Below, piece by piece: positions 1-5,578 of a DNA stretch of 7,743 bases. This stretch comes from an uncultured Gammaproteobacteria bacterium (GTDB lineage: Bacteria > Pseudomonadota > Gammaproteobacteria > Pseudomonadales > UBA5518). The translations under genes and the position numbers were made by a program. The notes beneath the pieces were generated by a model. The model did not search any database, was not told the DNA's origin, and was given only the letters and a program-made list of their open reading frames with translations. The stretch's first letter is position 1. Every line of letters starts with the position of its first letter. The stretch is taken from the NCBI GenBank assembly GCA_903921135.1, contig CAIXOY010000695.1:1-7743 (forward strand), read 5' to 3'.

Positions 1-106
1 ACTTGGGATTGAGCAGCTTGGTGCGGGAATCGAGGCGGATCGTTTCACTCAACGAGCGCACCTGGGCGTTGGCGGTGGTGGTGTCGGAGTCGAAATAGTG
101 GCTCAC
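1..106 (-). pseudogene. Fragment resembling magnesium chelatase subunit H (ChlH/BchH), cut by the window edge
   Basis: On the minus strand, a frame open from about 151 down to the edge encodes 35 residues from a GTG at 106-104. The stretch contains YFDSD, TTTANAQVR, ETIRLDSRTK and LLNPK, and the last base at the edge fits the Trp that follows LLNPK in the family. From memory of the family, these motifs lie in the C-terminal third of ChlH-type chelatases, the ATP-dependent enzymes that insert Mg into protoporphyrin IX for (bacterio)chlorophyll synthesis. In ChlH about 20 residues separate YFDSD from TTTANAQVR; here they are adjacent, an apparent in-frame deletion. The roughly 1000 residues normally upstream are absent: a TAG at 154-152 closes the frame and GPP34-like sequence lies beyond. 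It is most likely a remnant or an assembly junction. The family call is fairly sure; the status as a pseudogene is inference. Confidence 0.55.
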
Positions 107-207
107 AGTTGCAGGAGCTGCTGCTTCACCGCCGCCGCCCACAACCCATCGCTATCCACCAGGTAGATCAGGGCGCTGGCGACGAGACAGGCGATCTCCA
201 ATCGCGC
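103..207 (-). other. Unassigned coding-like segment between the GPP34 and chelatase fragments
   Basis: A second minus-strand frame gives about 34 residues ending in VKQQLLQL and a TGA at 105-103. It includes the segments LEIACLVASALIYL and VDSDGLWAAAV. Third codon positions are almost all G or C, as in the real genes here, so it looks like genuine coding sequence rather than a shadow frame. It has no clear start of its own and overlaps the GPP34 frame, which it could continue if one base were lost or gained near 207-215. Its sequence does not match the GPP34 core that should follow, and I do not recognise it. Its stop overlaps the GTG of the chelatase-like frame as GTGA. Confidence 0.3.
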
Positions 208-383
208 TGCTTGTTGAGGTCTGCATCGATGGCGCCCACGAGGTTGAGTTCGACCAGACAGCCACCGATCACGGCCATGCCGAAGCCGGGTGTGCCCGCC
301 GTGAAGGCGATGCCGCCGTCGTCTTCCACCACGAGGAGCACGAGCTCCTCGACCAGGCTCGGTGCCTGTGTTGCAGTGCTCAT
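168..383 (-). pseudogene. Truncated GPP34-family (GOLPH3-like) protein
   Basis: This 71-residue frame starts at ATG 383-381, with an AGAGGA ribosome-binding site about 9 bases upstream. It begins 50 bases after the stop of the dioxygenase gene on the same strand. Residues 10-58 (LVEELVLLVVEDDGG, then GFGMAVIGGCLVELNLVGAIDADLNK) match the N-terminal helices of GPP34 proteins: LxEELxLLxxDDxxG, then a hydrophobic helix with LxELxLxGxID. In eukaryotes GOLPH3 binds PI4P at Golgi membranes; bacterial members are about 200-230 residues and of poorly known role. Here the match stops at about residue 58, just before the usual segment ending in PTGDPLLD. The frame then runs through 13 unrelated residues to a stop, so some two-thirds of the protein is missing. 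A frameshift, deletion or assembly error are all possible. The start and N-terminal identity are fairly secure. Confidence 0.6.
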
Positions 384-433
384 CGTGGGATCCTCTGGAG
401 GGTGCGGCGAGTGCATCGCCCGAGGTCGGATTG

Positions 434-1264
434 TCACCGCATTGCGGGGGGCGGGCAATCCTGCCACTCCCCGAAGCAGAAACTCGAGACGGTGCTGATG
501 CCGAAGAAGCGCTCCTCGCGAAAGATGCAGCGCCCCGTCTCGCCCGCTGCCGCACCGGCCGCGACCATCAGCGGCAGCAGATGCTCTTCGCGCGGATGCG
601 CGTGCCGCGCCGCAGGCGCCTCTTCCCAGCGAAGCAACGCAGCCTCGCGTCCCGCAGGGTTCGGGCCGGCGAGCACCCGCTGCAACCAGCCGTCGAAGGC
701 CTGCGAGGGCGCGAAGGCCGAGGGCCCGCGCTCCTGCATGTTGTGGTAGCTCGATCCGCTGCCAACGATCAGCACGCCTTCCGCGCGCAATGGGGCGAGT
801 GCACGGCCCGCTGCGATGTGTTGTGCGGGATCCAGCCCGCGCCGCAGCGACATCTGCAGCACCGGCATCCCGGCCTGCGGATACATCGCGAACATCGGCA
901 CGAAGCTGCCGTGATCGAAGCCGCGCTCCGTATCGAGCGCCGCGTCGATGCCGACTGACGCGAGCAGTTCCGCGGCACGCTGCGCGAGGGCAGGCGCGCC
1001 GGGCGCCGTGTAGCGCAGCGCGTAGGTCTCGGGCGGAAAACCGGAGTAGTCGTAGAGCATGCCCGGCGCGGCGCCCGCGCTCATCGTGAACACCGGCGCC
1101 TCCCAGTGCGCTGTCACCAGCAGCACGGCCACCGGTTGCGAGGGCAGGTGCGAGGGCAACCCGGCAAGCGAGCGCGCGAGCCCGTCGTGGTAGTCACGCA
1201 TGGGGCCGTGCATCCATGGCCACGGCCCGCCTCCGTGGGCAAGGTAGAGCGTGGGCAGCGTCAT
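434..1264 (-). CDS. DODA-type class III extradiol ring-cleavage dioxygenase (YgiD-like)
   Basis: This 276-residue protein belongs to the LigB-fold, DODA/YgiD-like family, whose members use an active-site metal to open catechol rings such as that of 4,5-DOPA. Visible hallmarks, in order, are LAHGGGP (H10), VTAHWE (H53), DYSGFPPETY (72-81), DHGSFVP (H118), GSGSSYHNMQ (H174) and HPREEHLLPL (H223, H228). By family analogy H10, H53 and H228 are the metal ligands, with H118 and H174 at the active site. All are present and the length matches the usual ~260-280, so it should be active. The family more often has HGxW where this has HGSF. There is no signal peptide, so it is cytosolic. The ATG at 1264-1262 lies 23 bases after the aminopeptidase stop, preceded by GAAGG, so the two are probably co-transcribed. 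The natural substrate is unknown. Confidence 0.9.
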   Translation of the reverse strand: MTLPTLYLAHGGGPWPWMHGPMRDYHDGLARSLAGLPSHLPSQPVAVLLVTAHWEAPVFTMSAGAAPGMLYDYSGFPPETYALRYTAPGAPALAQRAAELLASVGIDAALDTERGFDHGSFVPMFAMYPQAGMPVLQMSLRRGLDPAQHIAAGRALAPLRAEGVLIVGSGSSYHNMQERGPSAFAPSQAFDGWLQRVLAGPNPAGREAALLRWEEAPAARHAHPREEHLLPLMVAAGAAAGETGRCIFREERFFGISTVSSFCFGEWQDCPPPAMR

Positions 1265-1287
1265 GGCCTTCGCCCTTTTTTGCAGCC

Positions 1288-3090
1288 TCAGGCCGATGCA
1301 AGCGGGCGCGTGGCGCGCTCCAGCCAGGCCGCGGCCTCGCCATCGAGCAGTGGCCCCACCGCATCGGCGACGCGCCGATGGTAGGCGTCGAGCCAGGCGA
1401 TCTCGTGCGCATCGAGCAGCGACACATCCAGCAGGCGGCGATCGAAAGGCACGAGCGTGATGGGCTCGAAGCCGAACATCACCTGATCCGCATCGGCGGC
1501 CTTGGGCAGTTCCTTCACCAGCACGAGGTTCTCGTGGCGGATGCCGTAAGCATCGGCCTTGTAGTACCCCGGCTCGTTGCTGATCACCATGCCCGGGCGC
1601 AGTTCAGCGGCATTCCAGGCCTTGCCGATGCGCTGCGGGCCCTCGTGCACGCTCAGGAAATTGCCCACGCCGTGGCCGGTGCCATGGTCGTAGTCGAAGC
1701 CCTCGCGCCAGAGGAATTGCCGCGCGAGGATGTCGAGTTGTGTGCCCGTGGTGCCGCGCGGAAAACGCGCCTGGTCGAGCGCGATGTGGCCCTTCATCAC
1801 CAGCGTGGCCATGCGGCGTATCTCGGGGCCGGGATCGCCGATCGCGACGGTGCGCGTGATGTCGGTGGTGCCGTCGAGGTACTGCCCGCCGCTGTCGACG
1901 AGGTACACGCCGTCCATCTGCAGGCGGCCGGGGTGCTCGTCGGAGTGGCGGTAGTGGCACATGGCCGCATTGCCGCCCGCGGCCGAGATCGTGTCGAAGC
2001 TCAGATCCTTCAGCCACGGATCCTGCGCACGGAAGGTGTGGAGGGTGTCGGAGAGCGTGGCCTCGTCATGCAGACGGCCCGCCGCGACTTCTGCGTCCAC
2101 CCACGCGAGGAACCGGCACTCCGCTGCCGCATCGCGCACGTGGGCCGCGCGCATGCAGGCGATCTCGGTGACGTTCTTGCAGGCCTTGGGAATCAGCACC
2201 GGATCGGGCGCCGCCACCAGCGTGGCACCGGCACGCTCCAGCGCGAGCTGGCACCAGGCGTTGGCGGTGTCGGGGTCGGCCAGCACGCGCTTGCCCGCGA
2301 GCGCGGAGAGCGCGGACGCGGCCTCGCTTTCGGGCAGCACCTCCACGCCTTCGCCCACGTGCGCATCGAAGCCGGGTGGGATCTTCGCCGGGTCGGTGAA
2401 GAAACGCAGGCGACCGTCGGTTTCCAGCAAGGCGTAGCCAAGAACAAGCGGGGTGTGCGGCACATCGAAGCCGCGGATGTTCAGCAACCAGGCAACCGAA
2501 TCCGCCGCGAATACGAGCGCGCAATCCGCGCCCTTCGCGGCGATGGCCTGACCGATCTCGCGACGCTTGTCGGGGCTGTTGCGCCCGGTGAAGCGCTCCT
2601 CGAGCAGCAGGGCCTGCTGCACCTGCGCGGCCGGGCGGTCATGCCAGCAGAGATCCACGGGATTCTGTGCGAGTTCCACCAACTCCACGCCATGGCGCGC
2701 GAGCGTCTCCTGCGCGCGCTTCTGCCACGACAGCGTGTGCATGCGCGGATCGAATCCCGCGCGCTTGCCGGCGCCGAGGCGCTTGCCCAGCCAGTCGGCG
2801 TGGGGTTCGTCGATCAGGTGGCGGTACTCGAAGAGCTCCGCCGAGACCTGCTGGCGCACCTGCACGGTGTAGCGGCCGTCGACGAAGATCGCAGCGCCGT
2901 CCAGCAGCACGATCACGGTGCCCGCGGAACCGCTGAAGCCGCTCGCCCATAGCAGCCGCTCGTTTCGCTCGGGGATGTATTCGCCGAGATATTCGTCGGC
3001 GCGCGGGATGATCAGCGCGTCGATGCCGAGTGCGCGCATGCGCTCTCGAAGGGCCTCAAGGCGGGAGCGGATGGTGTCGGTGGAGGACAT
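1288..3090 (-). CDS. Xaa-Pro aminopeptidase (aminopeptidase P, M24B, three-domain form)
   Basis: This 600-residue enzyme should remove N-terminal residues that precede proline, using a two-metal centre. Domains run as creatinase/prolidase N-terminal domain (about 5-140), a second such domain (about 160-300) and the M24 pita-bread catalytic domain (about 310-535), then a C-terminal extension with LDAHEIAWLDAYHRRV. The full M24B metal set is visible: D399 in LVDSGGQY, D410 in GTTDITRT, H473 in GTGHGVG, E506 in ISNEPGYY and E520 in IRHENL. H379 and H482 (SVHEGP) fit the catalytic histidines. Length and layout match the cytosolic eukaryote-like aminopeptidase P (XPNPEP1 type), not the shorter E. 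coli PepP. I chose ATG 3090-3088 (MSSTDTIRSRLEAL); an in-frame ATG 34 codons upstream would add a Cys/Arg-rich stretch over the promoter region. It is the first gene of the minus-strand operon. Confidence 0.93.
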   Translation of the reverse strand: MSSTDTIRSRLEALRERMRALGIDALIIPRADEYLGEYIPERNERLLWASGFSGSAGTVIVLLDGAAIFVDGRYTVQVRQQVSAELFEYRHLIDEPHADWLGKRLGAGKRAGFDPRMHTLSWQKRAQETLARHGVELVELAQNPVDLCWHDRPAAQVQQALLLEERFTGRNSPDKRREIGQAIAAKGADCALVFAADSVAWLLNIRGFDVPHTPLVLGYALLETDGRLRFFTDPAKIPPGFDAHVGEGVEVLPESEAASALSALAGKRVLADPDTANAWCQLALERAGATLVAAPDPVLIPKACKNVTEIACMRAAHVRDAAAECRFLAWVDAEVAAGRLHDEATLSDTLHTFRAQDPWLKDLSFDTISAAGGNAAMCHYRHSDEHPGRLQMDGVYLVDSGGQYLDGTTDITRTVAIGDPGPEIRRMATLVMKGHIALDQARFPRGTTGTQLDILARQFLWREGFDYDHGTGHGVGNFLSVHEGPQRIGKAWNAAELRPGMVISNEPGYYKADAYGIRHENLVLVKELPKAADADQVMFGFEPITLVPFDRRLLDVSLLDAHEIAWLDAYHRRVADAVGPLLDGEAAAWLERATRPLASA

Positions 3091-3124
3091 ACAGGGCGTT
3101 CCGGCGCAGCAGAGATGGCGCGAC

Positions 3125-3154
3125 TGAATACACCACTCCGCCGGCGAGTCGCAA
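3125..3154 (-). promoter_or_regulatory. Possible promoter of the aminopeptidase operon
   Basis: Read on the minus strand, TTGCGA (3154-3149) and TATTCA (3130-3125) are separated by 18 bases and lie about 35 bases upstream of the chosen ATG at 3090. The -35-like box matches the sigma-70 consensus at four of six positions and the -10-like box at three. It is a weak candidate, supported mainly by its place in the divergent gap. Confidence 0.25.
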
Positions 3155-3184
3155 GGCGGGATGCGAGCGCGGCTCCTACGGAGC
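3149..3184. repeat. REP-like pair of short inverted repeats in the divergent gap
   Basis: Two small hairpins lie side by side. TCGCA (3149-3153) pairs with TGCGA (3162-3166) around an 8-base loop, and GCTCC (3172-3176) pairs with GGAGC (3180-3184) around TAC. On the minus strand the second half reads CGTAGGAGCCGCGCTCGCA, close to the GTAGGAGCGxGCTTGCxCGCGA type of REP element common in Pseudomonas and relatives. Only one copy is visible here, so the family assignment is inference. It could instead be an operator between the two divergent genes. Confidence 0.35.
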
Positions 3185-3196
3185 AGGCGCACGGGC

Positions 3197-3202
3197 TATC
3201 AT
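3197..3202 (+). promoter_or_regulatory. Possible -10 box (TATCAT) of the sensor kinase gene
   Basis: TATCAT lies 36 bases before the ATG at 3239 and matches the -10 consensus at five of six positions. No good -35 box sits 16-18 bases upstream (the bases there are around TCCTAC). If it is used, transcription would start near 3209, which excludes the earlier ATG at 3161 and supports 3239 as the start. Confidence 0.3.
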
Positions 3203-3238
3203 CCGCAGCATTCCTTGGACGGTGCCGGGCACGCACTG

Positions 3239-4723
3239 ATGCAGCTGACGATTCTCCTGCTCTGGTCGAGCCTGCCGCTCACGCAGCCGCTGGTCTGGAC
3301 GAACAACTGGCATCACCTCGTGTGGCGCGGCCACAGCCTCGAGGCGCTAGGGCCACTCAGCCTGTTGCGGGTGGAGCACGGCCCCGCCTTCTGGGTGTTC
3401 AACGTCTACTGCCTCGTGGTGATTGGCGCCGGCTTGCTGCTGCTCTGCGTGCTGGCCTTCACCAACCGCACCATGGCCGTCAGCCAGCGCGTGGCGCTGG
3501 TGCTTGCGGCCGCGCTGCCTGCGGTGGGAAATCTGCTCTACACCTTGCGGATCGGGCCCCTGCCGGGGCTGGATCTCACGCCGCTCGCCTTCGTGCTCAG
3601 CGCCGTCGCGGCGGGCCACGCCACGCGCGGATCGGGTTTCCTGAACATCGTGCTGATGGCACGCGACATGGTGCTCGAGCAGTTGCCCGAGGCTGTCTTC
3701 GTGCTCGACCGTGCCGACATGGTGGTGGACGCGAATCACCGGGCGCGTGAACTCGCCGGTGGCGCGCGGTTCCGCGCAGGACTGCCGCTCAGCACGCTCT
3801 GGCCGGAGCTTCCCCTCGACTGGGACAGCCGGCTGCGAGGTGGGGGGAGTTTCGGCGTCGAGTCGGGCCCTGCCGATGCCCGTCGCCACCTCAGCGTGCG
3901 CGCCATGCCACTTGATCGCGGTGAGGGTGAGGCGCCCGGCAGTGTGGTGATCGCCACCGACATCACCGAGGAAGAGCGCTCCCGGCGCGAACTCGAGCAG
4001 GCGCGGTCTGCGGCAGAGGCAGGCAGCCAGGCGAAGAGCCGCTTCCTCGCGACCATGAGTCACGAGATCCGTACGCCCATGAACGGGATTCTCGGCATGG
4101 CCCAACTGATTGCCGCCGATGCCGGGGATCCCGACACCCGCAGCCACGTCACCGCCATCATCGAGTCGGGCGAAAACCTCCTCGCGGTGCTGGCAGATGT
4201 GATCGACGTTGCGCAGGCCGAGTCCGGGACACTTGCGCTGACGCGCGCGCCCTTCGACATCCGCGCTCTGGTGGCGGGCCTGCAGTCGCGTTACGCGGGC
4301 ACTGCGGCCTCGAAGGGGCTGCTTCTGGAGTGCCGTGTGGATGCGGGCGTTCCCGCCGAACTCATGGGGGATGCGCGCCGGGTGGAGCAGATCCTCGCCA
4401 ACCTCGTCGGCAACGCTGTCAAGTTCACGTCTGCCGGCCGGGTCTCGGTGCAAGTGCGCGCAGAGCACGGGGCCGGCGCTGACGCATCGCTGGTGTGCAC
4501 GGTCTCCGATACCGGTGTGGGCATCCCTGCCGCAGAGGTCGGGAAGATCTTCAGCCTGTTCCAGCAGGTCGATGGTTCCCACGCGCGCGCGGCGGGCGGC
4601 TCGGGGCTGGGCCTTGCCATCGTGCGCCACCTCTCGGGGCTCATGGGCGGGGAGGTCTCTGTGCAGAGCAAGCACGGCATCGGCAGCGTCTTCACCGTAC
4701 GGTTGCCGCTGCAGTTGCCCTGA
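3239..4723 (+). CDS. Membrane sensor histidine kinase with shortened 7TM (HisKA_7TM-type) sensor, PAS, HisKA and HATPase domains
   Basis: The 494-residue protein is a sensor kinase with no receiver domain, so its response-regulator partner must lie outside the window. Residues 1-128 match the second half of the HisKA_7TM module: WTNNWHHLVWRG, EHGPAFWV, GNLLYTLRIGPLPG and LDLTPLAF. They hold about three or four membrane helices (near 3-19, 50-75, 83-103, 113-128). The first three helices are missing. A PAS domain (about 140-242) and a short coiled linker (245-268) follow. The HisKA block FLATMSHEIRTPMNG has phospho-acceptor H275. The ATPase domain has its N box (N388, N392), G1 (DTGVGIP, 424-430) and G2 (GGSGLGLAI, from 453), so catalysis looks intact. 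An in-frame ATG at 3161 would add 26 basic residues over a REP-like repeat with no membrane helix, so I prefer 3239, though its ribosome-binding site is poor. It is divergent from the aminopeptidase gene. Confidence 0.88.
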   Translation: MQLTILLLWSSLPLTQPLVWTNNWHHLVWRGHSLEALGPLSLLRVEHGPAFWVFNVYCLVVIGAGLLLLCVLAFTNRTMAVSQRVALVLAAALPAVGNLLYTLRIGPLPGLDLTPLAFVLSAVAAGHATRGSGFLNIVLMARDMVLEQLPEAVFVLDRADMVVDANHRARELAGGARFRAGLPLSTLWPELPLDWDSRLRGGGSFGVESGPADARRHLSVRAMPLDRGEGEAPGSVVIATDITEEERSRRELEQARSAAEAGSQAKSRFLATMSHEIRTPMNGILGMAQLIAADAGDPDTRSHVTAIIESGENLLAVLADVIDVAQAESGTLALTRAPFDIRALVAGLQSRYAGTAASKGLLLECRVDAGVPAELMGDARRVEQILANLVGNAVKFTSAGRVSVQVRAEHGAGADASLVCTVSDTGVGIPAAEVGKIFSLFQQVDGSHARAAGGSGLGLAIVRHLSGLMGGEVSVQSKHGIGSVFTVRLPLQLP

Positions 4724-4763
4724 TCGCGCGATGCGCGCGGGCGGCACGGGCGCCGCCATGACT

Positions 4764-4769
4764 TACACT
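4764..4769 (+). promoter_or_regulatory. Possible -10 box (TACACT) of the dehydrogenase gene
   Basis: TACACT matches the -10 consensus at four of six positions, 41 bases before the ATG at 4811, in the 87-base gap after the kinase stop. It would give a leader of about 35 bases. No convincing -35 box is seen 16-18 bases upstream, where the sequence is GC-rich. The gap also shows no clear rho-independent terminator for the kinase gene. Confidence 0.3.
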
Positions 4770-4810
4770 TCGCGCCCGCAACACATTTTTCTTTGCAGGA
4801 GATTCGCCGG

Positions 4811-5578
4811 ATGAAGCAACTGTTCTCGCTCGAAGGCAAGGTCGCGCTGGTCACGGGCGGTTCGCGTGGCATCGGCAAGATGATCGCGCGCGGCCTGCTC
4901 GAGTACGGCGCGAAGGTCTACATCAGCTCGCGCAAGGCCGCGGCCTGCGAAGACGCCTGCCGAGAGCTCTCGGCCTTCGGTGACTGTGTGGCGTTGCCCG
5001 CGGATCTCTCGCGCATGGACGAGATCGGCCGCTTCACAGCGGAACTCGCCGCGCGCGAGCCGAAGCTCCACATCCTCGTGAACAACGCCGGCGTCAGCTG
5101 GGGTGCGAAGCTCGGCGAGGTCCCCGAGAAGGGCTGGGACAAGGTGATGGACACCAACCTGAAGGGCCTGTTCTTCCTCACGCAGGCGTTGTTGCCGCAG
5201 CTCGAGGCTGCGGGCACGGCGGCAGATCCGGCAAGGATCATCAACATCGGCTCCATCGACGGCATTCAGGTCTCGCTCTTCGATGCCATCGGCTACGGGG
5301 CCAGCAAGGCCGGCTTGCACCACATGACCCGGACCATGGCGAACCGGTTGGCCGCGCGCCACATCACGGCGAATGCCATCGCGCCCGGCGGCTTCGAGAC
5401 CGACATGCTCGCGCCCATGATGGCCACCATCGGCGATCAGATCGTGGGCGGCGTACCGCTCGGTCGTATTGGTGGTGCGGAGGACATCGCGGGCGTTGCC
5501 GTGATGCTTGCCTCGCGTGCGGGTGCCTATGTGACGGGCGCGATCATCCCCGTGGATGGCGGCGTGCTTACGCTGTGA
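4811..5578 (+). CDS. Short-chain dehydrogenase/reductase, RhlG/FabG-like
   Basis: This 255-residue classical SDR should be a cytosolic NAD(P)H-dependent oxidoreductase. The Rossmann motif TGGSRGIG is at 15-22, NNAG at 91-94, and the catalytic tetrad is N116, S148, Y162 and K166 (GYGASK). The PGG turn and the C-terminal PVDGG are in place. Arg41, after the second beta strand (ISSRK), suggests NADPH preference. Several blocks (FSLEGKVALVTGGSRGIG, FGDCVALPADLS, ARIINIGSIDGI) resemble RhlG, the Pseudomonas 3-ketoacyl reductase linked to rhamnolipid and PHA precursors, more than FabG itself; this rests on memory, and the substrate is unproven. The start at 4811 is set by an AGGAGA site eight bases upstream. 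The gene overlaps the end of the convergent SGNH-protein gene by 11 bases. Confidence 0.92.
   Translation: MKQLFSLEGKVALVTGGSRGIGKMIARGLLEYGAKVYISSRKAAACEDACRELSAFGDCVALPADLSRMDEIGRFTAELAAREPKLHILVNNAGVSWGAKLGEVPEKGWDKVMDTNLKGLFFLTQALLPQLEAAGTAADPARIINIGSIDGIQVSLFDAIGYGASKAGLHHMTRTMANRLAARHITANAIAPGGFETDMLAPMMATIGDQIVGGVPLGRIGGAEDIAGVAVMLASRAGAYVTGAIIPVDGGVLTL

Noticed and set aside
1216..2952. A long open frame on the plus strand opposite the aminopeptidase gene (about 578 residues)
   Set aside because: It mirrors the codons of a gene with a complete catalytic site. In GC-rich DNA, antisense frames are often stop-free. It is rich in Arg, Ala and His and has no recognisable domain.
3091..3192. 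Longer start for the aminopeptidase (ATG at 3192)
   Set aside because: The extra 34 residues are rich in Cys and Arg, have no family match, and cover the REP-like repeat and promoter region.
4728..4745. GC-rich hairpin (CGCGC, GAT, GCGCG) after the kinase stop as a terminator
   Set aside because: The stem is only five pairs and no T-run follows, so it does not qualify as a rho-independent terminator.
3347..4759. A long open minus-strand frame opposite the sensor kinase (about 470 residues)
   Set aside because: It is the shadow of an intact kinase with all its motifs, with no recognisable domain and an Arg/His-rich composition.
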